Shown in pieces: positions 28,455 to 36,908 of a stretch of 39,261 nt of DNA. A program made the position numbers and the translations under genes. Under the pieces are notes generated by a model that was given only the letters and a program-made list of their open reading frames with translations, had not been told where the DNA came from and ran no database searches. Source of the DNA: Puniceicoccaceae bacterium (GTDB lineage Bacteria; Verrucomicrobiota; Verrucomicrobiia; Opitutales; Coraliomargaritaceae); NCBI GenBank assembly GCA_017854655.1, contig JAFMHF010000012.1:1-39261 (forward strand), written 5' to 3'. How positions within the stretch are numbered: the stretch's first letter is position 1; every line of letters starts with the position of its first letter.

Positions 28455-28868
28455 ATGGCATATCTTCCATCACGCACAAAATACCGCAAAGTTCACACTG
28501 GCCGCATCTACGGAACAGCCCAGTCGTGTAACGCACTCGCTTTCGGCGAATTCGGCATTCAATCCCTTACTCGTGGTCGCATGACTTCCCAGCAAATTGA
28601 AGCTGCTCGTGTCGCTATGACACGTAGCCTCAAGCGTAAGGGTAAAGTGTGGATCCGCGTTTTCCCACATAAACCGGTAACAAAAAAGCCAGCTGAAACT
28701 CGTATGGGTAAAGGTAAGGGCTCTGTTGAAAAGTGGGTCGCTGTGATCCGCCCCGGCACCATGCTTTTCGAAATCGCAGGCTGCACGCAGACTGCTGCTC
28801 AAGAAGCACTTCGCCTGGCTGACACCAAGCTTCCGTTCCACTGCCGCTTCGTGACTCGCGAAGACTAA
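28455..28868 (+). CDS. rplP: Ribosomal protein L16 (uL16)
   Basis: L16 contacts A-site tRNA and completes late 50S assembly. 137 residues. [60 protein letters not shown] and the cluster [14 protein letters not shown] mark the family. The N-terminus reads [12 protein letters not shown] rather than the common MLQPKRTKFRK. GCGAACC precedes the ATG, with no clear SD. rpmC follows after 33 bases. Confidence 0.98.
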   Translation: MAYLPSRTKYRKVHTGRIYGTAQSCNALAFGEFGIQSLTRGRMTSQQIEAARVAMTRSLKRKGKVWIRVFPHKPVTKKPAETRMGKGKGSVEKWVAVIRPGTMLFEIAGCTQTAAQEALRLADTKLPFHCRFVTRED

Positions 28869-28901
28869 GCGTAACAAATATTACACAAGGAATCATTTAA
28901 T

Positions 28902-29108
28902 ATGAGCACCACAAAAGATATCCGCGAAATGTCCGAAGTAGAAATCGAAAAGAAGCTACGCGACACGCACGATGCACACGTCCACCTCCGCCTGCGTAAG
29001 CAGACTGGCCAGGTTGAGCGCCCGCACGAATTCACTCAATTGCGTCGCGAAATCGCACGCCTCGAAACCATTCTTAAAGAGAAGAAGTTGGCTGCGGCCT
29101 CTGCTTAA
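28902..29108 (+). CDS. rpmC: Ribosomal protein L29 (uL29)
   Basis: A small two-helix protein at the exit-tunnel mouth next to L23. 68 residues with EIEKKLRDTHDAHVHLRLRK and the conserved ending RREIARLETILKEKK, followed by a short Ala-rich tail. AAGGA lies 10-11 bases before the ATG, one of the clearer SDs in this operon. Confidence 0.96.
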   Translation: MSTTKDIREMSEVEIEKKLRDTHDAHVHLRLRKQTGQVERPHEFTQLRREIARLETILKEKKLAAASA

Positions 29109-29129
29109 TCTTAACAGACGACCAATACT

Positions 29130-29408
29130 ATGGAAGCAACACGCAATTCCCGTAAGTCCCTGATTGGCACCGTAACTAGCCGTTCCGGTGACAAGACAAT
29201 CAAAGTCACTTACCTCTACAAGATCCCACATCCGCTTTACCGTAAGGAAATTAAGCGTAAGACAGTGGTTCACGTGCACGACGAAACAAATGACTGCTCT
29301 CTTGGCGACAAGGTTGAGATCATGGAAACTCGTCCTCTTAGCAAGCTCAAGCGCTGGCGCGTCACTAAGGTTCTCGAAAGAGCGCCGAAGGTCGGCGACG
29401 AAGCATAA
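29130..29408 (+). CDS. rpsQ: Ribosomal protein S17 (uS17)
   Basis: A primary 16S rRNA-binding protein of the 30S body with an OB fold. 92 residues: NSRKSLIGTVTSRSGDKTIKV start, HPLYRKEIKRKTVVHVHDETN, and GDKVEIMETRPLSKLKRWRV. Located 21 bases after rpmC and 42 before rplN, the usual order. Confidence 0.97.
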   Translation: MEATRNSRKSLIGTVTSRSGDKTIKVTYLYKIPHPLYRKEIKRKTVVHVHDETNDCSLGDKVEIMETRPLSKLKRWRVTKVLERAPKVGDEA

Positions 29409-29450
29409 GCCCTAAGTATTTTACTTTAACCGTATAACGGAGATTTAGAT

Positions 29451-29813
29451 ATGATTCAGATGAACAGCCGCGTATTTATCGCGGATAACACAGGTGCCAA
29501 GGAAGCGGAAATGATTCGTCGCCTCGGACAAAACAAGCGCACTGCTGACGTTGGAGACGTAATCGTTTGCAACATCAAGGTCGCATCCACAGACTCGTCC
29601 GTTAAAAAGGGTGAAGTTGTTCGTGCTGTTGTAGTGCGCACAAAAGCTCCAATTCGCCGCGGCGATGGTAGCTACCTTCGCTTCGATAACAACGCAGTTG
29701 TTATTCTTACGCCCGACGGTAACCCCAAGGGCACACGTATTTTCGGACCGGTTGCTCGTGAGCTCCGTGCCAAATACATGAAAATCATTTCTCTAGCACC
29801 CGAGGTCCTCTAA
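29451..29813 (+). CDS. rplN: Ribosomal protein L14 (uL14)
   Basis: L14 sits at the 50S interface next to L19 and is where RsfS acts. 120 residues: [79 protein letters not shown] lies 8 bases before the ATG. The stop is followed within 2 bases by rplX, so the pair is tightly coupled. Confidence 0.98.
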   Translation: MIQMNSRVFIADNTGAKEAEMIRRLGQNKRTADVGDVIVCNIKVASTDSSVKKGEVVRAVVVRTKAPIRRGDGSYLRFDNNAVVILTPDGNPKGTRIFGPVARELRAKYMKIISLAPEVL

Positions 29814-29815
29814 TC

Positions 29816-30058
29816 ATGGCTAAAACAATTAAACGCGAACAAGAAGTTGTCGTCATCTCTGGCTCTCATAAAGGCAAACGCGGCAAAGTGTTGTCAGTTA
29901 AGTCTGGCCAGTCCGTCGTAATCGAAGGGGTCAATCTGATCACTAAATTCCTCCCAAAGTCTCAAGAGAACCCCGAAGGCGGTTCTGTAGAGCGCGAAAC
30001 TCCGATTCACTACTCAAATGTAGTGTTGGCTGAGAAGTTCGACGCGAAGACTAAGTAA
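29816..30058 (+). CDS. rplX: Ribosomal protein L24 (uL24), short form
   Basis: L24 initiates 50S assembly near the tunnel exit. 80 residues with the KOW motif VVISGSHKGKRGKVLSV and VIEGVNLITKFLP followed by EGGSVERETPIHYSNV. It is shorter than the roughly 104 residues usual in other bacteria, lacking most of the C-terminal strand region, but ends at a clean stop. A 108-base gap with a hairpin follows before rplE, an unusually large break in this dense operon. Confidence 0.94.
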   Translation: MAKTIKREQEVVVISGSHKGKRGKVLSVKSGQSVVIEGVNLITKFLPKSQENPEGGSVERETPIHYSNVVLAEKFDAKTK

Positions 30059-30137
30059 AAGGAAGCTTGCCAGGTTGAGTTAATTACCCATTTTCACGCA
30101 TTTTTCCAAAATCACATCGTCAATCCATTCAAAACCT

Positions 30138-30158
30138 AGCCGGGATAGAAATCCGGCT
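30138..30158 (+). promoter_or_regulatory. Hairpin leader before rplE
   Basis: AGCCGG (30138-30143) pairs with CCGGCT (30153-30158), and one more G/AT can extend it with a bulge. It ends 8 bases before the rplE ATG in a 108-base gap. In E. coli the spc-operon repressor S8 binds the mRNA at the rplX-rplE junction, and rpsH (S8) lies two genes downstream here. Confidence 0.45.
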
Positions 30159-30166
30159 TAACTCCG

Positions 30167-30757
30167 ATGCAAATACCAGCACTTAAAACACAATACGCCG
30201 AAAAAGTCGTTCCTGAGCTTACAAAAAAGTTCGGTTATGCCAATAAGCACCAAGTTCCTACGATCAAAAAGATCGTCATCAATTCAGGCTTCAGCGCGAC
30301 TGATGACAAGAACCACATCCTTTACGTAAATCAGGAGATCGGTAAGATCGCTGCTCAACGTCCTGTGACGACTAAAGCAAAGCTGAGTATCTCGAACTTT
30401 AAGCTTCGTGAAGGTCAGCCGATTGGCGTTAAAGTAACACTCCGTGGCCGGGCCATGTATGAGTTCCTTAACCGACTTATCCAAATTTCACTACCAGCAA
30501 TCCGTGACTTTCGTGGCGTTCCTGCGAAGCTCGACGGCCAAGGCAATTACACTCTAGGTGTTTCCGATCACTCGATCTTCCCTGAAATTAGTTCTGATGG
30601 AACTACAGCGACTATTGGTATGGATATTTGCATCAACACGAGCGCGAAAAATGACGAAGAAGGTCGCGAGCTACTCGCTCTCTTCGGCATGCCGTTCCGT
30701 AAAACAAGCACTGAAGTTGCCGAAGAAGAAGCAGCTGCCGCATCCGCTAAAGCATAA
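30167..30757 (+). CDS. rplE: Ribosomal protein L5 (uL5)
   Basis: L5 binds 5S rRNA and contacts P-site tRNA and S13. 196 residues. VPTIKKIVINSGFSATDD, TKAKLSISNFKLREGQPIGVKVTLRG, and DFRGVPAKLDGQGNYTLGVSDHSIFPEI are family blocks. The canonical end LLALFGMPFR is followed by an extra tail of about 18 residues rich in Glu and Ala. The start is preceded by a hairpin. rpsN follows after 15 bases. Confidence 0.97.
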   Translation: MQIPALKTQYAEKVVPELTKKFGYANKHQVPTIKKIVINSGFSATDDKNHILYVNQEIGKIAAQRPVTTKAKLSISNFKLREGQPIGVKVTLRGRAMYEFLNRLIQISLPAIRDFRGVPAKLDGQGNYTLGVSDHSIFPEISSDGTTATIGMDICINTSAKNDEEGRELLALFGMPFRKTSTEVAEEEAAAASAKA

Positions 30758-30772
30758 CAGAAAGAATTTCTC

Positions 30773-31078
30773 ATGGCTAAAAAATCAGCAATCCAACGTA
30801 ACCTCAAGCGCGTCCGTCTCATCGAGAAGTTCGCAGCTAAGCGTGCAAGTCTTAAAGCGATCCTTGCGAACCCTGAAACTCCAGATGAGGAGTTCTACAA
30901 GGCGCAAGCAAAGCTTACCAAGCTTCCTAAGAACAGCTCTCCGATCCGCGCTCGTAACCGTTGCTCCGTCACCGGTCGTCCACGTGCTTACATCGGTAAG
31001 TTTGGTCTCTCTCGTCTCACATTCCGCGAACTTGCGACACAAGGCAAAATTCCTGGTGTGACAAAATCATCTTGGTAA
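30773..31078 (+). CDS. rpsN: Ribosomal protein S14 (uS14), long zinc-free form
   Basis: S14 is a late-binding 30S head protein. 101 residues with [16 protein letters not shown] start, [31 protein letters not shown] core and the family's end GVTKSSW. The CxxC pairs of the short zinc-binding form are absent, so this is the long, zinc-independent version. A 45-base gap without evident structure precedes rpsH. Confidence 0.98.
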   Translation: MAKKSAIQRNLKRVRLIEKFAAKRASLKAILANPETPDEEFYKAQAKLTKLPKNSSPIRARNRCSVTGRPRAYIGKFGLSRLTFRELATQGKIPGVTKSSW

Positions 31079-31123
31079 TCCACCAAGGCCCAATACACCC
31101 ACTGAAAACCCATTAGTTAGACT

Positions 31124-31522
<399 letters not shown>

Positions 31523-31538
31523 TACTGAGACTACTATA

Positions 31539-32075
31539 ATGAGCAGAATTGGTAAACTTCCTATCCCCGTCCTTGATAAGGCATCTGTGACTATTGACGG
31601 TCACACGATCCGCGTCGAAGGCCCTAAGGGGAAACTCGAAAAGACTTTCGATCGTTCTACGAACATCGAATTGTCTGACGGCGTAATCAAAGTGACTCCT
31701 GCTGATAGCAGTCGTCATGCTAAAGCAATGTTCGGCACTGTCCGTTCGATCATCAATAATATGGTGATTGGCGTTGTTGAAGGCTACAAGAAAGAGATCG
31801 TTCTTAAGGGGGTCGGCTTCCGCGCTGTCCTCACCGGTAACGTTCTTGACCTTGCACTTGGTTACTCACACCCGTGCCTCCTGACTATCCCAGAAGGTAT
31901 CACCGTTAAGATCGCTGAGAATACAAAACTAACAATCGAAGGTGCTGATAAGCACATGGTTGGCGAAATCACAGCGACTATCTTTAATTACTACCCAGCC
32001 GAGCCTTATAAGGGCAAGGGTGTCCACATCGTCGGCAAATACGTCCGTCGTAAGGAGGGTAAGAAATCCGCTTAA
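31539..32075 (+). CDS. rplF: Ribosomal protein L6 (uL6)
   Basis: L6 lies at the factor-binding site near the sarcin-ricin loop. 178 residues, standard length: MSRIGKLPIPVLDKASVTI start, VEGPKGKLEKTF, VLKGVGFRAVLTGNVLDLALGYSHP and the C-terminal YPAEPYKGKGVHIVGKYVRRKEGKK. The frame is open to 31470 inside rpsH, but ATG 31539 is the family start. The gap to rpsH is 16 bases. Confidence 0.98.
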   Translation: MSRIGKLPIPVLDKASVTIDGHTIRVEGPKGKLEKTFDRSTNIELSDGVIKVTPADSSRHAKAMFGTVRSIINNMVIGVVEGYKKEIVLKGVGFRAVLTGNVLDLALGYSHPCLLTIPEGITVKIAENTKLTIEGADKHMVGEITATIFNYYPAEPYKGKGVHIVGKYVRRKEGKKSA

Positions 32076-32091
32076 TTGAGGCATACATAAC

Positions 32092-32445
32092 ATGAAACTC
32101 GATAAGAAAAAATCTCTTTTACAGAAGCGCAAATGGCGCATTCGCAAGAAGGTCAACGGCACTGCCGCTCGTCCACGTCTTGCTGTCACTTTCTCTAACA
32201 AGCACATCTATGCGCAGTGCATCGATGATGTAAAGGGCCACACAATGGTCTATGTTACATCGCTTACTAAAGATTCAACTCTTAAGGCAAACGCTGAGGG
32301 TGCACTTGCACTCGGTAAGACAGTTGCCGAGAAGGCAAAGGCAGCAGGCATCGAGTCTGTCGTTTTTGACCGCTCCGGTCGTCGCTACCACGGTTGCGTT
32401 AAATCATTTGCAGAAGCTGCCCGCGAAGGTGGTCTACAATTCTAA
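32092..32445 (+). CDS. rplR: Ribosomal protein L18 (uL18)
   Basis: L18 binds 5S rRNA and delivers it to the 50S subunit. 117 residues with QKRKWRIRKKVNGTAARPRLAVTFSNKHIYAQCIDD, the central GKTVAEKAKAAGI helix and the terminal FDRSGRRYHGCVKSFAEAAREGGLQF. rpsE begins 9 bases after its stop. Confidence 0.98.
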   Translation: MKLDKKKSLLQKRKWRIRKKVNGTAARPRLAVTFSNKHIYAQCIDDVKGHTMVYVTSLTKDSTLKANAEGALALGKTVAEKAKAAGIESVVFDRSGRRYHGCVKSFAEAAREGGLQF

Positions 32446-32454
32446 GGTTACCAT

Positions 32455-32976
32455 ATGAGCAGACAAAATAGATCATTCTCTCACAATAAAGAGCCAGAAG
32501 AAGCACCAGAATACGTTGAAAAGGTGGTTCACATCAATCGTTGTGCAAAAGTTGTAAAGGGCGGACGCCGTTTCAGTTTTTCAGCACTCGTTGTTACAGG
32601 TAATCAAAAAGGTGAAGTCGGCGTCGGCTACGGCAAAGCTAAGGAAGTTCCTGAAGCGATCCGTAAAGGCACAGAACAAGCCAAAAAGAACCTTATTACT
32701 ATCAAGCTCCGCGGCGACACTATCCCACACCATGTGTTGGGTGAAGCTGACGGCGGTAAAGTTCTTCTTCGCCCGGCATCGGACGGAACAGGCGTAATCG
32801 CAGGTGGCGGTTGCCGCGCGGTTCTTGAGTCTGTTGGCATTAAGAACATTCTTTCCAAGTCTCTCGGCTCGAACAATCACCTTGCAATGGTCAAGGCTAC
32901 AATGGCAGCACTTGTGCAGCTCCGTTCGAACGAGGAAATTAAAGCTGTCCGCTTTGGTGATAAAGCTGAAGCATAA
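32455..32976 (+). CDS. rpsE: Ribosomal protein S5 (uS5)
   Basis: S5 acts in decoding accuracy at the mRNA entry channel. 173 residues with [26 protein letters not shown] (RNA-binding domain), [23 protein letters not shown], and [38 protein letters not shown]. rplO follows after 11 bases, so no rpmD (L30) is present between rpsE and rplO as in many bacteria. Confidence 0.98.
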   Translation: MSRQNRSFSHNKEPEEAPEYVEKVVHINRCAKVVKGGRRFSFSALVVTGNQKGEVGVGYGKAKEVPEAIRKGTEQAKKNLITIKLRGDTIPHHVLGEADGGKVLLRPASDGTGVIAGGGCRAVLESVGIKNILSKSLGSNNHLAMVKATMAALVQLRSNEEIKAVRFGDKAEA

Positions 32977-32987
32977 GGGTTAATATA

Positions 32988-33461
32988 ATGAATCTCGAAA
33001 ACATTCCTACAATTAAAGGGGCAACCCATCCTACTAAGCGTCTTGGACGTGGTGAAGGTAGTGGACACGGTAAAACAGCTGGACGCGGCCATAACGGTCA
33101 AAAATCTCGTTCTGGTGGTGGTATCCGTATCGGTTTCGAAGGTGGTCAAATGCCACTCTATCGTAAACTTCCATGTCGTGGCTTCAATAACTTCAACTTC
33201 AAGGTAAGCTACCAGCTAGTCAACCTTGGCCAGCTCGCAAAACTCGAAGGAGACGTTGTCTCTCGCGAAGCTTTGATTGCTGCCGGTCTTATCCGCGACA
33301 ACAAGCAAGGCGTCAAGCTGCTTGGTGACGGTGAAGTATCCAAAGCATATACGGTAACAGTCTGTAAGGTATCTGCGACTGCCAAGAGCGCGATCGAGGC
33401 CGCTGGCGGCAAGATCATTGAGTCAGCAGTCGCTGCTGTTGAAACGAAGGAAGAGGCTTAA
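32988..33461 (+). CDS. rplO: Ribosomal protein L15 (uL15)
   Basis: L15 organises 23S rRNA during late 50S assembly. 157 residues with the Gly/Arg-rich N-terminus (KRLGRGEGSGHGKTAGRGHNGQ, GGIRIGFEGGQMPLYRKLPCRGF) and a folded C-terminal domain (VNLGQLAKLEGDVVSREALI). It ends in an Ala/Glu tail (AVETKEEA) beyond the usual terminus. 40 bases precede secY. Confidence 0.97.
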   Translation: MNLENIPTIKGATHPTKRLGRGEGSGHGKTAGRGHNGQKSRSGGGIRIGFEGGQMPLYRKLPCRGFNNFNFKVSYQLVNLGQLAKLEGDVVSREALIAAGLIRDNKQGVKLLGDGEVSKAYTVTVCKVSATAKSAIEAAGGKIIESAVAAVETKEEA

Positions 33462-33501
33462 TATCCGACTCCTTAAATCGCTTCTTTTAGTGTAACCACT
33501 C

Positions 33502-35016
33502 ATGCTTTCTGCTTTCACAAATTCTCTGAAGATTCCAGAGCTGCGCCAGAAGATTTTCTTCACGCTGGCGCTACTCTTCATCGCACGTGTCGGCGCAAAT
33601 ATCCCGTTACCTGGGATGAACGTTGGCCCAATCCGTGAGTTTATGGCGGATCAGGCGTCAGCTAGTGGTGGTCTTGTCGGTCTTTACAACATGTTTACCG
33701 GTGGCGCGCTCCTTAATGGTGCGGTCTTTGCTCTTGGGATCATGCCTTACATCAGTGCTTCGATCATCATGCAGTTGGTCGGTGCGGTTTTCCCAGTCAT
33801 TGCGCGTTTGCAGCAAGAAGGGGATGTAGGACGTCAGAAGATTAATCAATACACACGCTACTTGACTCTCGCGATCTGTGTGGTTCAAGGGTTGCTCCTG
33901 TTGGTTGCGCTCAGCACCAACCCGGGCAGCATTATTGGGCAAGGATTTAGTCCCGCAGAATATGGTGATGTTGTCATCGCAGGTAAGGTTCAGTTCCTGA
34001 TTACTGGCACGATCTTCCTAACTGCTGGCTCCATGATCATGGTTTGGCTCGGTGAGCAGATTACTGAGAAAGGTATCGGCAACGGCATCTCTTTGTTGAT
34101 TACAATCAGTATTATCTCTGGCCTTCCCGCTGCGGTCGCATCTGCTTATCAGATGTTCGTTGCGCCGGTTGGTTCTGAAAGTGCCGCACTTGGCGTGCCG
34201 GAAGGTGTGTTGATGCTGTTTCTATTGTTTGCTGTGACTGCTGGCCTCGTCGCGATCACTCAAGCGCAGCGCAAGATCCCGGTTCAGTATGCAAAGCGCG
34301 TTGTTGGCCGTAAGGTCTACGGCGGGCAGAGCTCGTTCTTGCCGCTCAAGGTCAACTATGCAGGTGTGATGCCCGTCATCTTTGCCTCAGCGATTCTGAT
34401 GTTTCCGACACAGATCCTAAGCTATTTGGGCACTGCCACTGGGATGCGCTTTTTCAGCGACGTCGCTGATTCGCTCGGTCGTGGTGAGGTCGCTTACTAC
34501 CTAGTGTTCGGCTTGTTGATTTTCGTATTCAGTTACTTCTGGGTCTCGATGATGTTTAAACCAGTACAGATCGCTGACGATTTGAAGAAGAATGGCGGTT
34601 ACATTCCTGGCGTTCGCCCAGGTGAGCCTACTGCTCAGTTCTTAGATTATATCATGACTCGCCTCACACTGTTCGGGGCGTTGTCTCTGACGGTGATCGC
34701 GCTGTTCCCTGATATCCTTCTGTTTACTTACAATGTGCCGTTTTCAGTTGCCGTGTTCTTCGGTGGCACTGGGATGCTAATTACCGTTGGTGTTTTGCTT
34801 GATACCATGCGTCAAATCGAAACTTACTTGTTGCAGCGTCATTACGATGGTTTCCTCAAGAAGGGCAAGATTCGCGGTCGTTCCGCTGCACGTAATAAGC
34901 AACTCGTTGACTCCGCTGGCTTACAAGATTTCTGGACTGCTTGGCGTCCGCTCTTATTTATCGCGGTGGCTCTGTTTATCCTCGGGATTGTATCCTTCTT
35001 TCTTAACTTAAGTTAA
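33502..35016 (+). CDS. secY: Preprotein translocase SecY with an additional C-terminal helix
   Basis: The channel subunit of the Sec translocon, paired with SecE (8799). 504 residues against about 440 in E. coli. Ten canonical helices are present with the plug region GLVGLYNMFTGGALLNGAVFALGIMPYI, the SecA-binding loops GGQSSFLPLKVNYAGVMPVI and NGGYIPGVRPGEPT, and the classic end RHYDGFLKKGKIRGR (to residue 460). Then 44 more residues follow, containing a confident extra membrane helix (about 483-503), which would place the C-terminus outside if the usual SecY topology holds. The stop TAA at 35014-35016 is followed by a hairpin. Confidence 0.97.
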   Translation: MLSAFTNSLKIPELRQKIFFTLALLFIARVGANIPLPGMNVGPIREFMADQASASGGLVGLYNMFTGGALLNGAVFALGIMPYISASIIMQLVGAVFPVIARLQQEGDVGRQKINQYTRYLTLAICVVQGLLLLVALSTNPGSIIGQGFSPAEYGDVVIAGKVQFLITGTIFLTAGSMIMVWLGEQITEKGIGNGISLLITISIISGLPAAVASAYQMFVAPVGSESAALGVPEGVLMLFLLFAVTAGLVAITQAQRKIPVQYAKRVVGRKVYGGQSSFLPLKVNYAGVMPVIFASAILMFPTQILSYLGTATGMRFFSDVADSLGRGEVAYYLVFGLLIFVFSYFWVSMMFKPVQIADDLKKNGGYIPGVRPGEPTAQFLDYIMTRLTLFGALSLTVIALFPDILLFTYNVPFSVAVFFGGTGMLITVGVLLDTMRQIETYLLQRHYDGFLKKGKIRGRSAARNKQLVDSAGLQDFWTAWRPLLFIAVALFILGIVSFFLNLS

Positions 35017-35048
35017 GCATCAGTCGCTCGACTGACCTCCGAAGATGC
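35017..35048 (+). promoter_or_regulatory. Hairpin after secY
   Basis: CAGTCG-CT-CGACTG (35021-35034) forms a 6-bp stem. GCATC (35017-35021) could pair with GATGC (35044-35048) in an alternative fold. No T-run follows, so it is not a strong terminator. Possible RNA-processing or stability element between secY and map. Confidence 0.4.
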
Positions 35049-35113
35049 AGCTGATTCAGTTGCCTCTCCGTTCCATTTTCCTGTTCTTTGAATAATCTCC
35101 GCACTGCAAACCG

Positions 35114-35881
35114 ATGAAAACGATTCGTTCCGACGAAGAAATCCAATCGATTCGCGAAGCCTGCCAAATCGCAGCAACTGTATTAAAGCAGTTGGTCGAT
35201 GCAGTAGGTGAGGGGATGACTACCTACGATCTCGATCAACTTGGCCGCAAGGCCATCGAGGCATTGGGGGCTGAAAGCGCTTGTTACAATTACCGTAACG
35301 GCGAACACGTCTTCCCTGCTTATACCTGCATTTCTGTAAATGAAGAAATTGTGCACGGTATTGGTAGCATGCGCCGCGCCATTCAAGGCGGGGACGTTGT
35401 TTCCATCGATGTAGTAGTTCGTTACCGCGGATTTATCGGCGATAATGCACGCACGGTTTTGATTCCACCAGTTGTGGATGAAAACCAAGCACTCATTAAC
35501 GCCACACGCGAAGCACTAGACTATGCAATTACTTTTGCACGGGCTGGCAATCGGGTGGGTGATATTTCCAATGCTGTGCAGCGCTTCATTAAGCGTCACA
35601 ACTACGGTATCGTTCGCGAGTTTGTAGGACATGGAGTAGGCGCTACGATGCATGAAGCACCGCAGATTCCGAACTATGGTCGTCGCGGAAGCGGTGCATT
35701 ACTCAAGCCTGGTATGGCGCTCGCTATCGAGCCGATGATCAATCTTGGTGGCGCTGCAATCGAGATGCTTGATGATGGTTGGACCGCTGTAACACGCGAT
35801 CGCAAGCCATCTGCCCACTTCGAACACACTGTCCTCGTCACTGGCGCGGATCCGGAAATCTTAACAATTCCGAAGAATTAA
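35114..35881 (+). CDS. map: Methionine aminopeptidase, type I
   Basis: Removes the initiator Met from nascent proteins, using two metal ions. 255 residues with all five ligands: D99 and D110 (SIDVVV, GDNART), H173 (GHGVG), E206 (AIEPM), E237 (FEHTV). H81 (VHGIG) is the substrate histidine. No N-terminal zinc-finger extension. It takes the common place between secY and the alpha operon. infA, adk and rpmJ, often found here, are absent. Its last frame does not overlap rpsM; 74 bases separate them. Confidence 0.97.
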   Translation: MKTIRSDEEIQSIREACQIAATVLKQLVDAVGEGMTTYDLDQLGRKAIEALGAESACYNYRNGEHVFPAYTCISVNEEIVHGIGSMRRAIQGGDVVSIDVVVRYRGFIGDNARTVLIPPVVDENQALINATREALDYAITFARAGNRVGDISNAVQRFIKRHNYGIVREFVGHGVGATMHEAPQIPNYGRRGSGALLKPGMALAIEPMINLGGAAIEMLDDGWTAVTRDRKPSAHFEHTVLVTGADPEILTIPKN

Positions 35882-35955
35882 CTTTTCAAACTAAACTTAA
35901 CTGCTATTTATCACCGTTTTCCCGCAATCAAGCGGGACATATAACATCTTTTATC

Positions 35956-36318
35956 ATGCCACGTATACTTGGAGTCGATATCCCCGCAAACAAGAAGCTA
36001 GAGTACTCGCTTCGTTACATCTATGGCATTGGGCCAACACGCGCTAAGGCAATTGTCGAAGTGTCTGGCTTCGATGCTGATCGCCGTGCCGGTGATCTAA
36101 GCGAAGAAGAGCTCAATCAGCTCGCATCTTTGGTTGCAGAGAAACAATACATCGTTGAAGGTGATCTCCGTCGTGAGCGCACTGCCAACTTGAAGCGACT
36201 TTCGGCAATCCGTAGCTATCGTGGCGTTCGCCACATGCGCGGACTTCCGGTTCGTGGTCAACGCACAAAAACAAATGCCCGCACACGCAAGGGCGCGGTC
36301 AAGCCAGTCCGTAAGTAA
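35956..36318 (+). CDS. rpsM: Ribosomal protein S13 (uS13)
   Basis: S13 in the 30S head bridges to L5 and contacts P-site tRNA. 120 residues: MPRILGVDIPANKKLEYSLRYIYGIG start, TANLKRLSAIRSYRGVRHMRGLPVRGQRTKTNARTRKG-type basic end and a final PVRK. ATG 35956 is the family start; the frame runs upstream into map and is not coding there. rpsK follows after 18 bases. Confidence 0.98.
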   Translation: MPRILGVDIPANKKLEYSLRYIYGIGPTRAKAIVEVSGFDADRRAGDLSEEELNQLASLVAEKQYIVEGDLRRERTANLKRLSAIRSYRGVRHMRGLPVRGQRTKTNARTRKGAVKPVRK

Positions 36319-36336
36319 CCTAAGACCATCTTTCCT

Positions 36337-36846
36337 ATGAGCGAAGAAGAAACAAAATCTGTAGAAGAAGAAAAAGTTGTTGTTGACGCAGCTGTCGAGG
36401 CTGAGGCCGAGGCACCCGTGAAAAAACAAGAAACTGCTGAAGATCTCCTCAAGAGTGATCTCGATGGTGTTAAAATCCGTCGTGCCAAGGGCAGCAAAAA
36501 CATTACCGTCGGTATTGTTAATGTCCTCGCTACTTTCAATAACACTAAAGTTACTTTCAGCGATCCTCGCGGCAATGTCATTTCTTGGTCTAGTGCCGGC
36601 AAATGTAACTTCCGTGGTTCTCGTAAATCAACTGCATACGCGGCACAAGTTGTCACGCAAGATGCAGGTCGTGTCGCAATGTCGCACGGCATGAAGGAAG
36701 TCGTCGTCAAGCTGAACGGCCCAGGTATGGGACGTGACTCAGCGGTTCGTGCGCTTCAATCTTTAGGCATGGTCGTTACCGAAATTGTTGATGTGACTCC
36801 GGTCCCTCATAACGGTTGCCGTGCTCCTAAACGTCGTCGTGTCTAA
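36337..36846 (+). CDS. rpsK: Ribosomal protein S11 (uS11) with acidic N-terminal extension
   Basis: S11 lies on the 30S platform beside the E-site mRNA. 169 residues against about 129 in E. coli. The core is canonical: [51 protein letters not shown], and the end [17 protein letters not shown]. An added N-terminal block of about 44 residues is strongly acidic (many Glu, Val, Ala). No internal Met in frame just before the core offers a shorter start, so the extension appears translated. Neighbours are rpsM and, 62 bases on, rpsD. Confidence 0.96.
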   Translation: MSEEETKSVEEEKVVVDAAVEAEAEAPVKKQETAEDLLKSDLDGVKIRRAKGSKNITVGIVNVLATFNNTKVTFSDPRGNVISWSSAGKCNFRGSRKSTAYAAQVVTQDAGRVAMSHGMKEVVVKLNGPGMGRDSAVRALQSLGMVVTEIVDVTPVPHNGCRAPKRRRV

Positions 36847-36875
36847 GGTGCTACTGCCACCTAGATATATATAAT
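36846..36875 (+). promoter_or_regulatory. Hairpin plus TATAAT in the rpsK-rpsD gap
   Basis: AGGTG (36846-36850) pairs with CACCT (36858-36862) right after the rpsK stop. A perfect TATAAT (36870-36875) lies within an AT-rich stretch, 33 bases before rpsD. No convincing -35. It could be an internal promoter or an S4-responsive leader; both are weakly supported. Confidence 0.3.
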
Positions 36876-36908
36876 TAGTCTGCAGATAACCTATTAAGGA
36901 ATAAAACT

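Noticed and set aside
35779-35955. Upstream extension of the rpsM frame into map
   Set aside because: S13 begins at ATG 35956; the upstream codons are the shifted frame of map.
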